The notes under the pieces: generated by a model
Told to the model about the DNA's origin: nothing
The model's input: the letters and a program-made list of their open reading frames with translations, nothing else
The model's database searches: none
Source of the DNA: Paenibacillus pasadenensis DSM 19293
GTDB lineage: Bacteria > Bacillota > Bacilli > Paenibacillales > Paenibacillaceae
DNA: 64,000 bases
Assembly: GCF_000422485.1 (NCBI RefSeq)
Contig: NZ_AULW01000001.1
Span: 1 to 64,000 of the forward strand
Reading direction: 5' to 3'
Part shown: positions 35,153-43,504 of the stretch, one piece after another
Layout: each line of letters opens with the position of its first letter
Position numbering within the stretch: the stretch's first letter is position 1
Position numbers and translations under genes: made by a program

Positions 35153-36796
35153 TCAGTTCGGCATCTGCAGCTGCACGACTTCCTTGCCCTTCAGGTTCTC
35201 GTTCACATACTGGATCGCCTCCGGATAGCCGGTCTTCTTGATCTGCTCGCGCAGCGCGCCGATGATGTCCAGCGCCGCTTCGTCGGACTTGGCGAATACC
35301 GCTTCCTTCCAGACGTCGCCGATTTTGTCCATCGACGGCTTGAGCTCCTCCCACTGCGGCGACTTGGCCATGACGTCGGCGGCGTTGTAGGCCGAGATGA
35401 CGGAGATGCCGTTCGGACGGAGGATTTTGCGCGCGCTTTCCATCTTGGCGATCCGCTCCTGGTCCGCCCAGATGTCGCCGCCGAGCGTGTTCGTCCGGTC
35501 CTGGCCGGTCATGTCCTCGAAGCCGGTCGCGAAGCCCTCGTTTTTCTTGGCCTTGCCCGTCGTGTCGGCCGCGAACTTGTCGAAGAACTCCGCCTTGGCG
35601 ACCGGCTTGCCGTCCACCATGTCGTAATGCGTGCCCTCGATGCCGTAGCGGACGAGCTTGAAGCCTTCCTCCGAGGCGAGGAACTCCAGCAGCTTGAGCG
35701 CCGCGTCGACATTTTTGCATGCCTTGGTGATGACGGTGACGTTGTTGCCCTGGATGCCGAGATCGACGGGACGATCCGGCTCGGCGCCGGCCCGCTCCAG
35801 CGGCCCGATCGGCACGTAGTCGCTGCCTGGATGCGCTTTCACATAATCCTTGGAGGCGTCGATGATCGCCGGCAGATGCGCCGCCAGCACGGCGATGCGG
35901 CCCTGCTTGATCTTTTCCTGGGCGATCGGATCGGTCTGCGTGAACGCCTCCGGATCGAGCAGTCCCTCGGCCAGCAGCTTGCGGTAATACAGCGTGTAGT
36001 CCTCGTACGGCTTGGTGAAGAACACATGCTCGAGCGTGCCGCCGCCCTGGTCCAAATACTCCGTGCCGTAGAACATCGTGTTGCCGATGCCGACGGCCCA
36101 GCCGTTGGAGAAGCCGCCGAGCGGGAACACCGGCATGCCGTTCTCCTTCAGATCCGCGTCCTTGATCTTCTTGAGGAAGGCGTACAGATCGTCCTTCGTC
36201 CGGACCGACTGCGGATCGACGCCGACCTGATCGGCGATGTCCTTGCGGACGTAAAAGCCGTACAGCCAATCCATGGCGTCCTTGTCCGTCAGCGGCTGGT
36301 TTTGGAACAGCATGTAGCTCTGGTCGCCGAAGGCTCCGATCGCCTTCTCGTACAGCGCCGGCGGCACGTTTTCCTTGGCGATCGCCCGGGACAGGTTCGG
36401 ATACGCGTCCAGCTTGCCCGACAGGTCGACGAGCTGGTCCTCGCGCGCCGCCTTGACGATGCCGTCCAGCTCCCCGCCCCAGGCCGGTCCGGTGTAGATG
36501 TCGGGCAGGTCCTGCGTCGCGAAGATCTGGTTCACCTTTTCGACCTCGCTGCCCTTCGTGTAGTCCATCTTCACCTTGACGCCGGTCTTCGCCTGGATCG
36601 CCTTGGCGATCGGCGTCAAGTCCGCCTCCACGTCGCCCGCGCCGGAGCCGTTCCAGTTGTGCAGAATCTTCAGCGTCACCTCGCCGCCGTCGCCGCTGTT
36701 CCCTCCGCCGCCCCCGTCGCTGCATCCGATGAGCGAGCCGCCCATCGCCATCGCCGCCAGCAGCGCCGCGGCGGCCTTGATCCGCTTGTTCCTCAT
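35153..36796 (-). CDS. Extracellular sugar-binding lipoprotein (LplA/YtcQ type)
   Basis: 547 residues, lipobox LIGC (Cys25), then a Gly-rich linker. The SBP_bac_1-type fold has KILHNWNGSGAGD, ATQDLPDIYTGPAWGG and long C-terminal lobes typical of the large LplA subfamily that pairs with LplB/YtcP permeases. ATG follows GGGAGGGGTTCTC. It is fourth in the operon, after the two permeases. The likely ligand is an oligosaccharide processed by the GH38 enzyme. Confidence 0.88.
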   Translation of the reverse strand: MRNKRIKAAAALLAAMAMGGSLIGCSDGGGGGNSGDGGEVTLKILHNWNGSGAGDVEADLTPIAKAIQAKTGVKVKMDYTKGSEVEKVNQIFATQDLPDIYTGPAWGGELDGIVKAAREDQLVDLSGKLDAYPNLSRAIAKENVPPALYEKAIGAFGDQSYMLFQNQPLTDKDAMDWLYGFYVRKDIADQVGVDPQSVRTKDDLYAFLKKIKDADLKENGMPVFPLGGFSNGWAVGIGNTMFYGTEYLDQGGGTLEHVFFTKPYEDYTLYYRKLLAEGLLDPEAFTQTDPIAQEKIKQGRIAVLAAHLPAIIDASKDYVKAHPGSDYVPIGPLERAGAEPDRPVDLGIQGNNVTVITKACKNVDAALKLLEFLASEEGFKLVRYGIEGTHYDMVDGKPVAKAEFFDKFAADTTGKAKKNEGFATGFEDMTGQDRTNTLGGDIWADQERIAKMESARKILRPNGISVISAYNAADVMAKSPQWEELKPSMDKIGDVWKEAVFAKSDEAALDIIGALREQIKKTGYPEAIQYVNENLKGKEVVQLQMPN

Positions 36797-36887
36797 GAGA
36801 ACCCCTCCCGATCGTCGTAAGTGGTATATGACAAAGTCCGGCGGCTGCGGCGGACCCGCCGCCCGCAGCCGCTTGCGGACGTTCATC

Positions 36888-37784
36888 CTAGCCTTTGACC
36901 GAACCCATCATGACGCCCTTGACGAAGTACTTCTGCAGAAAAGGATAGATGCACAGGATCGGAAACACGGTGACGACGAGCAGCGCCATCCGCAGCGACT
37001 CCGGCGTCGATCCGGCCGCGCCGGTGTTGATCGTCTGCCCGCCCTGCTGGGCGGCCCGCTGCATCGAGGACGAGAGCGCCTCGGCCTCGGTGAGCATCTG
37101 CTGCAGCAGCGTCTGCACGGGAATGAGGCTCTTGTCGGAGACGTAATAGGCTCCGGTGAACCAGTCGTTCCAGTGGGCGACGCCGATGAACAGCGAGATC
37201 GTCGCCAGCACCGGCCCCGACAGCGGCAGGACGATCTTGAGGAAGATCTGGAAGTCGCCGTAGCCGTCGATGCGCGCCGACTCCTCCAGCTCCTCCGGGA
37301 TGCCCTGCAGGAACGTGCGGATGATGACGATGTGGAAGAAGCTGAACAGCATCGGAATGACGTACACCCAGAAGCTGTTGATGAGCTGAAGCTTCTGCAG
37401 CGTGATGAAGTAAGGGATGAAGCCCGCGCTGAAGATCGTCGGCAGGAAGATGTAGAAGGTGAAGAACGTCCGTCCCGGCAGCGTCTTTTTGGACAGCGCG
37501 TAGGCGGTCAGCGTGCATAGCGCCACATGCAGCGCCGTGCCGAGCGCCGTGCGCAGCAGCGTGATCTTGTACGCCTGCCAGATTTTCGCGTTGTCGAAGA
37601 TCTGGGCGTAGTTGTCGAGCGTGAACTGCCGAGGGTAGAAGTAGAGCGCTCCGAGCATCGAGTCCTTGCCGTCGTTCAGCGAGTAGACGAGGATGTAGAT
37701 GAACGGATAGATCATCGTGAAGCCGAACAGCGCGAGCAGCGTGTAGTTGGCCGCGCTGAACAGCGAGAGCTTGCGCCTTCCCAT
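36888..37784 (-). CDS. Carbohydrate ABC transporter permease (YtcP/MalG type)
   Basis: 298 residues with six helices. The EAA loop is ELEESARIDGYGDFQIFLKIVLPL and the C-terminus QKYFVKGVMMGSVKG. An insertion rich in Gln/Ser (about 235-265) occupies a loop, as usual in the YtcP subfamily. It follows its partner by 18 bp. Confidence 0.9.
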   Translation of the reverse strand: MGRRKLSLFSAANYTLLALFGFTMIYPFIYILVYSLNDGKDSMLGALYFYPRQFTLDNYAQIFDNAKIWQAYKITLLRTALGTALHVALCTLTAYALSKKTLPGRTFFTFYIFLPTIFSAGFIPYFITLQKLQLINSFWVYVIPMLFSFFHIVIIRTFLQGIPEELEESARIDGYGDFQIFLKIVLPLSGPVLATISLFIGVAHWNDWFTGAYYVSDKSLIPVQTLLQQMLTEAEALSSSMQRAAQQGGQTINTGAAGSTPESLRMALLVVTVFPILCIYPFLQKYFVKGVMMGSVKG

Positions 37785-37802
37785 GCGGATGCTCCTTTCG
37801 GG

Positions 37803-38720
37803 TTAGAAAAGGGATACGTCGCTGACCTTGCGGGCGATCCGGTTGACCGCCAGGATGAGGACGAGCGCGATCGCGCTCTGGAACAGGCCGACCGCGGCCG
37901 CGTAGCTGAGCCGCCCCTCGCCGATGCCGGCGCCGATGACATGCACGTCGAGCACGCTGCCGATCGCGGCGGTCGCCGGTCCGTTCAGCAGCAGCAGCTG
38001 CTCGTAGCCGGCGCTCATGAGGCTGCCCGCCGCGAGGATGAACAGGATGACGGCGATGTTGCGCACGCCCGGCAGCGTCACATGCCACATCTGGCGGAAC
38101 CGCCCGGCTCCGTCGATTTTCGCCGCCTCGTACAGCTGCTGGTCGATGCCGGCGATCGCCGCCATGTAGATGATGGAGTTCCAGCCGATGTTCTTCCAGA
38201 TGTCCGAGCCGATGACGATCTGGTAGAACCAGCTCGTATTGTTGAGGAACTGGATCGGGTCCTTGAGCAGGCCCGACGAGACGAGCAGGTCGTTCACCGG
38301 TCCGCCGTAAGGCGTGAGCAGGCGCTGCATGAGGGTGACGACGACGACCCAGGAGACGAAGTACGGGAGATAAGAAAGCGTTTGCAAAGTTTTCTTGAAC
38401 TTGAGGTTCCGGATCTCGTTGAGCAGGATCGCCAGCACGATCGGCATCGCGAAGCCGATCGTCAGCTTCAAGCCGCTGATGAGTATCGTGTTGCGGATCA
38501 GCTGGCTGGACTGATAATAATCGAAAAACTGGCGGAAGTACTTCAGGCCGGCCCAGGGGCTGCCGGTGAAGCCGCCGGAAAAGCGGAAATCGCGGAACGC
38601 GATCTGGATGCCGTACAAAGGAACGTAGGAGAACAGGAAAAACCAGACGACCGCCGGCAGCAGGAACAGATAGAGCAGGCGATGCCGCCAGATCCGCTTC
38701 AGGAGCGGGTTCGTCCTCAT
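37803..38720 (-). CDS. Carbohydrate ABC transporter permease (LplB type)
   Basis: 305 residues. The N-terminus LYLFLLPAVVWFFLFSYVPLYGIQIAF and the EAA loop QLYEAAKIDGAGRFRQMWHVTLPG are diagnostic of LplB/YteP permeases. It is second in the operon behind the alpha-mannosidase gene (106-bp gap). No ATPase gene is present; a shared MsmX-type ATPase is expected. Confidence 0.9.
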   Translation of the reverse strand: MRTNPLLKRIWRHRLLYLFLLPAVVWFFLFSYVPLYGIQIAFRDFRFSGGFTGSPWAGLKYFRQFFDYYQSSQLIRNTILISGLKLTIGFAMPIVLAILLNEIRNLKFKKTLQTLSYLPYFVSWVVVVTLMQRLLTPYGGPVNDLLVSSGLLKDPIQFLNNTSWFYQIVIGSDIWKNIGWNSIIYMAAIAGIDQQLYEAAKIDGAGRFRQMWHVTLPGVRNIAVILFILAAGSLMSAGYEQLLLLNGPATAAIGSVLDVHVIGAGIGEGRLSYAAAVGLFQSAIALVLILAVNRIARKVSDVSLF

Positions 38721-38826
38721 AGGCTTCGACCTCCTTGTCGGATGAAAATCAAGCCGGATGCGGCGGCGCCCTCCCGCATGCAGAAAGCGCCGCTTCTCCG
38801 GATGGCGCCTGGCTCGGAGCCTGGCC

Positions 38827-41800
38827 TCAGCTCCGCGTCAGCTTGAGCGTCTTGACCTCGAACGGGCCGAACTCCAGCTCCACCGCGCCGCCGCCGAGGT
38901 CGAGCGGCTCCTCGTCCCGCTCCAGCAGGTCGGCGAGCCGCGCCGCGGACACCGGGAAGCCGGGCCGCAGCTTCGTCCGCAGCCTCGTGCCGGCCGTTTC
39001 GTACAGCCGCACGACCAGCTCGTCGCCGTCCTCCGCCCGCTTGACCGCCTCCGCCATCACATGGGGATGGTCCAGCTCCAGGAACGAAGCGCCCTCCCGC
39101 CAGCCGGCCGCCGCAGATCCCGCTGCGGCAGAGGCCGGATCGACGAGGCGCAGCGGCACGTTGAGCTCGTACCCGCGCCGGCATACCTGCGCCTGCACAT
39201 GATCGCCGGGATGCGGATAGAGGGAGTAGAGGAACTCATGCTCGGCCCGGTCGGCCTCGGGATCCGGGTAGGACGGGCTGCGCAGCAGGTTGAGGTCGAG
39301 CTCGCCGCCCTCCGCGCGATGCCCGTACTTGCAGTCGTTGAGCAGCGCCGCGCCGTAGTCCGGCTCGGACAGGTCCGCGTACTGATGCGCGCAGATCTCG
39401 TCCTTGGCGTAGTCCCACATCGTGTTGCGATGCGTCGGCCGCCGCAGGTAGCCGAACTGGATGTCGCAGCTGGCGTGGTCGGCCCGGATCGCCAGCGGAA
39501 ACGAGGCGCGCAGCATCTTGCCGGACTCCCGCCAGTCGACCTTGGTGTCGAAGTCGAGCCGGCGGCTGCCGTCCGTCAGCGCCACCCGCTGCGTCAGCGT
39601 CGACTCGCCGGTCGCCCAGGTGAGCATCAGGCCGGCCACCGGCCCGTCCGCGAACGCCTCCAGCCGCAGCAGCGACAGCTCCGCGCCGCCTCCCGCCCGG
39701 TAGTCCTGGCGGAAATCCCAGGCGTCTCCGTCGTCGGCGTAGACGCGCAGCGCATTCGCCTCGCGGCCCGCCTGCACGAGCTCCCGGCCCGCCTCCTTGT
39801 CGACGATCGAGACGATGCCGCCGCTTGCGCCGAGCGCGACCTTGAGCAGGCCGTTCTCGATCGTCCGCTCCTCGGCCGACACCTTCAGGCCGGGGAAGGC
39901 CGGCTCCGGCTCGTCTGCGCCGGCCGCCGCATCCACCGCGGCGAAGCCCATTGGTGGCACCGCCACGCGCCGCCAGCGGCCGCCGATCCGCAGCCACTCC
40001 TCCCGTTCCCACGGAAGCGAGTTGAACACGGCGGTGCCGGCCGCGCCGGCCGCCGCCGCGGCGTAGGCTTCGCCGAGCATCCGCTCGACCTGCCGCAGCA
40101 GCGCCTCGTACCGCTCGAGCGACTCGTCGTACACCCGCTTGATCGAGGAGCCGGGCAGGATGTCGTGGAACTGGTAAAGGAGCACTTCCTTCCACACCGC
40201 CTCCAGCTCCGCGGCCGGGTACGGCCGTCCTGCCGCCGTCTCCGCCAGCGCGGCGGCGAACTCCAGCTCGCGCAGCGACTTCTCCAGCTTGCGGTTGTAG
40301 CGCTTGCTGCGCCCTTGGCTCGTCAGCGTGCCCTGATGCTTCTCCAGGTACAGCTCTCCGCGCCACGTCTCGTAGCGCTCCGCTCCTTCCGCAAGGCGCT
40401 CGAAAAAGCGCGACGACGGCTCCTGCTCCACCGGACTGAGGCCGAGCAGGTCCTTCTCCCGGGCGAGCCGCTCCAGATGCTCCTCCCCGGGACCGCCGCC
40501 GCCGTCGCCGATGCCGAACAGCATCAACGCGCGGTCCGAGACGCCCTTGTCGAGGTAGTCCTGCTCCGCCTTGACGATCGAGCGCGGCGCCGCCGGACTG
40601 TTGTAGGTATCCTCCGGCGGCATATGCGTCAGCACGCGCGAGCCGTCGATCCCCTCCCAGTGGAACGTGTGGTGCGGATGCTTGTTGTAGACGCTCCAGC
40701 TCAGCTTCTGGGTCATCATGTAGTCGACGCCGGCCTTCTTGAGCAGCTGCGGAAGGCTCGCCGTATAGCCGAACACGTCCGGCATCCACAGCGACTTCAT
40801 CTCCTGCCCGAACTCCTGCTGGAAATACCGCTTGCCGTAAAGCAGCTGGCGGACGAGCGACTCGCCTCCGGGCACGTTCGTATCCGACTCGACCCACATC
40901 GCCCCCTGCGGCTCCCAGCGCCCCTCGGCGACGCGTTCCTTGATCTCGCGATACAGCTTCGGATAATGGCGCTTCATCCAATCGTACAGCTGCGGCTGGC
41001 TCGCGCCGAACACGTAGTCCGGGTAGCGCTCCATCATCCGCAGCGCCGTGGAGAACGTGCGCGCGCCCTTGCGGATCGTCTCCCGGATCGGCCACAGCCA
41101 GGCCAGGTCGATATGCGCGTGGCCGATCGCGCTGATCGTCAGCACGGGATCCCCGCCCCGCTTGGCCAGCAGCTCGGCCAGCATGCGGCGCGCCTCGGCG
41201 ATCCGCTCGTCCGTCAGGCTCGCGAGCCGATGCGAGACGTCATGCAGCGTCCGGAAAATCCGCTCCTTGCGCGCGGATCCGGCCGGCAGCCGCTCGGCCG
41301 TCTCCAGCAGCACCTCGAAGTCGTAGTACAGCTGCCGCAGCTCCTCCCGGCATGTCGCCACGACCGCTTCCTTGAGCGTGCCGCTGCGATATCGGCCGAA
41401 CAGATCGTTGCAGCCCGCGTCGGCCCACAGGTCGATCGTCTCCGAGCCGCTCGCGCGCTCGCTCACGAGCACGACCCGCTTCCCCGGGAGCCCGAGCGAG
41501 AAGTCGAACTCGGAATTGATGTTGGTCAGGCCCTGAACCGGGGAGCCTTCCTCGTCGACGAGGCACAGCTCGCCGTTCACGTCGATCAGCAGCACGACGT
41601 TGGCGTCCTTGGCGCTCTCGGGCACGCGTCCGGAAAAATGGAACCAGGCGCAGTCCCACAGCTCGCCCCAGCGGTCGCCGGGCTGCAGCCGCAGCGGCCG
41701 TCCGGAGCTCCGTTCCCCATAGGGCACCGGCTCCGGGGTGACCCAGGCCGATACGCTCAGCTCGGCGATCGGCTCGTAAATGCCCGCCCGCAGGCGCTCC

Positions 41801-41844
41801 AGCACGCCCTTCAACTGCTCAGGCCGGATGACTTCATATGGCAT
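38827..41844 (-). CDS. Alpha-mannosidase, glycoside hydrolase family 38
   Basis: 1005 residues, cytoplasmic (no signal). An N-terminal beta domain precedes the GH38 catalytic domain with HAHIDLAWLWP (zinc ligands His242/Asp246 region) and nucleophile Asp356 in WMPDVFGYTASLPQLL. The mid-domain and C-terminal beta-sandwiches are complete. It resembles Firmicute GH38 enzymes acting on imported manno-oligosaccharides. Start ATG has AAGGAG 11 bases upstream. First gene of the operon; its promoter overlaps a candidate operator. Confidence 0.93.
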   Translation of the reverse strand: MPYEVIRPEQLKGVLERLRAGIYEPIAELSVSAWVTPEPVPYGERSSGRPLRLQPGDRWGELWDCAWFHFSGRVPESAKDANVVLLIDVNGELCLVDEEGSPVQGLTNINSEFDFSLGLPGKRVVLVSERASGSETIDLWADAGCNDLFGRYRSGTLKEAVVATCREELRQLYYDFEVLLETAERLPAGSARKERIFRTLHDVSHRLASLTDERIAEARRMLAELLAKRGGDPVLTISAIGHAHIDLAWLWPIRETIRKGARTFSTALRMMERYPDYVFGASQPQLYDWMKRHYPKLYREIKERVAEGRWEPQGAMWVESDTNVPGGESLVRQLLYGKRYFQQEFGQEMKSLWMPDVFGYTASLPQLLKKAGVDYMMTQKLSWSVYNKHPHHTFHWEGIDGSRVLTHMPPEDTYNSPAAPRSIVKAEQDYLDKGVSDRALMLFGIGDGGGGPGEEHLERLAREKDLLGLSPVEQEPSSRFFERLAEGAERYETWRGELYLEKHQGTLTSQGRSKRYNRKLEKSLRELEFAAALAETAAGRPYPAAELEAVWKEVLLYQFHDILPGSSIKRVYDESLERYEALLRQVERMLGEAYAAAAAGAAGTAVFNSLPWEREEWLRIGGRWRRVAVPPMGFAAVDAAAGADEPEPAFPGLKVSAEERTIENGLLKVALGASGGIVSIVDKEAGRELVQAGREANALRVYADDGDAWDFRQDYRAGGGAELSLLRLEAFADGPVAGLMLTWATGESTLTQRVALTDGSRRLDFDTKVDWRESGKMLRASFPLAIRADHASCDIQFGYLRRPTHRNTMWDYAKDEICAHQYADLSEPDYGAALLNDCKYGHRAEGGELDLNLLRSPSYPDPEADRAEHEFLYSLYPHPGDHVQAQVCRRGYELNVPLRLVDPASAAAGSAAAGWREGASFLELDHPHVMAEAVKRAEDGDELVVRLYETAGTRLRTKLRPGFPVSAARLADLLERDEEPLDLGGGAVELEFGPFEVKTLKLTRS

Positions 41845-41901
41845 GCGTTCATCGTCTCCTTTTTGGCGAGCCCGCCCTCAAGCTCCACTTTCTTCCCCCC
41901 A

Positions 41902-41936
41902 ACTATAATCGATGCATTGTATATGTTCAATATATT
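41902..41936 (-). promoter_or_regulatory. Alpha-mannosidase operon promoter overlapped by an operator
   Basis: On the minus strand TTGAAC (41930-41925), 17-bp spacer, TATAGT (41907-41902) forms a good promoter. TATATGTTCAATATATT (41920-41936, plus-strand reading) covers the -35 box and matches 15 of 17 positions of a second element at 43361-43377. Confidence 0.65.
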
Positions 41937-41948
41937 TTTATAAACCAC

Positions 41949-41976
41949 AAAAAAACCGGCTCCCTGAGGAGCCGGC
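41949..41976 (-). terminator. Intrinsic terminator after the GntR/LacI-type regulator
   Basis: On the minus strand CCGGCTCC-TCAG-GGAGCCGG is followed by TTTTTTTG. Confidence 0.85.
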
Positions 41977-41998
41977 TGGCGTTTCTCGCTTGATCAAG

Positions 41999-43171
41999 CT
42001 AAACGGCGTCCGCCGCAGGCGGCGGTCCGGACGTCTGGCGGACGACCAGCTCGGGCTCGAGCAGCGTCTTCGCGTAGCGTCCGCCCGCCCCGCCGCCCGC
42101 CTGGATGACCTCCAGCAGCTTGTCGGCGGCCTGCGCGCCCATGTCGGACTCGAATTGGCGGATATGGGTGAACAGGCTGAACTCGTCCACGATCGAGGTC
42201 GGATCGTCGAAGCTGACGATCGACAGATCCTCCGGCACGCGCAGCCCCGCCTGCTTCGCCATCTGGTAGATCTGCACGGCGAGGCGGCCGTTCAGCGTAA
42301 TGTAGGCGGTCGCCATCCGGTTGCGAATATACCGGAACAGCGGATGCGACTCCGCTTCCTTGAGGCTGTCCACCCGGAACCCGCTGATCATATGCGCGGG
42401 ATTGATGAGCGCGCCCTTGCGCCGCAAGCCGTCGATATACCCTTCGATCCGCTCCTGCACGGTGACGGTCTGGATCGGCGAGTCGGAGCAGATGGCGATC
42501 TCGCGGTGGCCGAGCTCCCACAGATGGTCGACGGCGAGCGAGGTGCCGAGCCGCCCGTCGGCGGCGATGTAATTCGTCTCCACGCCGGGCAGGTAGCGGT
42601 CCATCAGCACGAACGGGAAGCCCGCGAACTTCATCGCGAGGATCTCCTCGTTGTACTGCTCCTCGTCCACGGGGAAGATGAGCAGCCCCTCGGCACCGAT
42701 CTCCTTCAGCGTCTTGATCGCTTCCTTCTCCTGCTCCAGCTGGCCGCCGGACAGCAGGATGACGCTCCGGTAGCCGCGCCGCTCGAGCGCCCTGCGGGCG
42801 CCGTCGATGAGCCGGATCGCAAAATAGTCGTCGATGGACGGCATGACGAGCCCGATCAGCCCGGTCCGCCCGCGCGGGGCTGCGGCCGGCGAGGCGTCAT
42901 GCGGCGCCAGGCCGGCGGGCGCGCCGGCGGCTGCGGCCCCTGCCGTCCGGTCGCTCACGAAGCTGCCCCGCCCCGGCACGCGGGTGATCCACCTTTCGTT
43001 GGCGAGGCCCGAGAGGGCGTTGACGACCGTGATCTTGCTGACGTTGAACTGCTCCATCAGCTCTTTTTCCGTCGGGATGCGGTCGCCGGCCTTGAGGCCT
43101 TCGCTTTCGATCCGCTCGCGGATGTAGTCTTGAATTTTCTGGTACAGCGGCGTTCGTTCGGTCGAGCTCAT
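41999..43171 (-). CDS. Transcriptional regulator with GntR HTH and LacI-type sensor domain
   Basis: 390 residues. Residues 1-75 are a GntR winged helix (PLYQKIQDYIRERI, GDRIPTEKELMEQFNVSKITVVNAL, VPGRGSFV). After an Ala/Pro linker, residues about 103-375 are a periplasmic-binding-protein-like sensor (LIGLVMPSIDDYF, DHLWELGHREIAICSD, LSIVSFDDPT). This AraR-like architecture senses a sugar. It lies between the alpha-mannosidase operon and the GxGYxYP gene, both with matching candidate operators. ATG at 43171 is chosen over upstream options; its site is weak (GGTGATGGAACG). Confidence 0.9.
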   Translation of the reverse strand: MSSTERTPLYQKIQDYIRERIESEGLKAGDRIPTEKELMEQFNVSKITVVNALSGLANERWITRVPGRGSFVSDRTAGAAAAGAPAGLAPHDASPAAAPRGRTGLIGLVMPSIDDYFAIRLIDGARRALERRGYRSVILLSGGQLEQEKEAIKTLKEIGAEGLLIFPVDEEQYNEEILAMKFAGFPFVLMDRYLPGVETNYIAADGRLGTSLAVDHLWELGHREIAICSDSPIQTVTVQERIEGYIDGLRRKGALINPAHMISGFRVDSLKEAESHPLFRYIRNRMATAYITLNGRLAVQIYQMAKQAGLRVPEDLSIVSFDDPTSIVDEFSLFTHIRQFESDMGAQAADKLLEVIQAGGGAGGRYAKTLLEPELVVRQTSGPPPAADAV

Positions 43172-43352
43172 CGTTCCATCACCAGTTTCGGTTCGAGATT
43201 TGTATATATGATATAGGCTGAGTCCTCGAGAAGCAACCGCCGCCCTCCGGCGACATGGGCTCAAAGCCGCATCCCGCGCCGTTTTCTCGTATGACGATGG
43301 TCCTGGCCGGGCGCCCTTCGATGCATTTTGCGCTCCGAATTTGTCGAAGCCC

Positions 43353-43381
43353 TTGAATCATATATGTAAAATATATTAAAT
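43353..43381 (+). promoter_or_regulatory. Promoter and operator upstream of the GxGYxYP gene
   Basis: TTGAAT (43353-43358) and TTAAAT (43376-43381) at 17-bp spacing could be the promoter. TATATGTAAAATATATT (43361-43377) lies between them and resembles the element at the alpha-mannosidase promoter. A third AT-rich stretch, TATATATGATATA at 43202-43214, lies in the regulator's own leader. Confidence 0.55.
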
Positions 43382-43504
43382 ATAAATGCAAGCGATTTCA
43401 GTCCTCCATTCTCCGCCGAGGAGGTGAAGGCAAGCTTGCGGCCTCGCCGGCCGCGACATCCCGCCCTTGTTTCGCCATTCTGAGAAAAAGAGGTGCTTTT
43501 GTTA

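Noticed and set aside
38758-41943. 1061-residue plus-strand ORF opposite the alpha-mannosidase
   Set aside because: Arg/Gln-rich shadow frame typical of GC-rich DNA; the minus-strand GH38 enzyme has all motifs.
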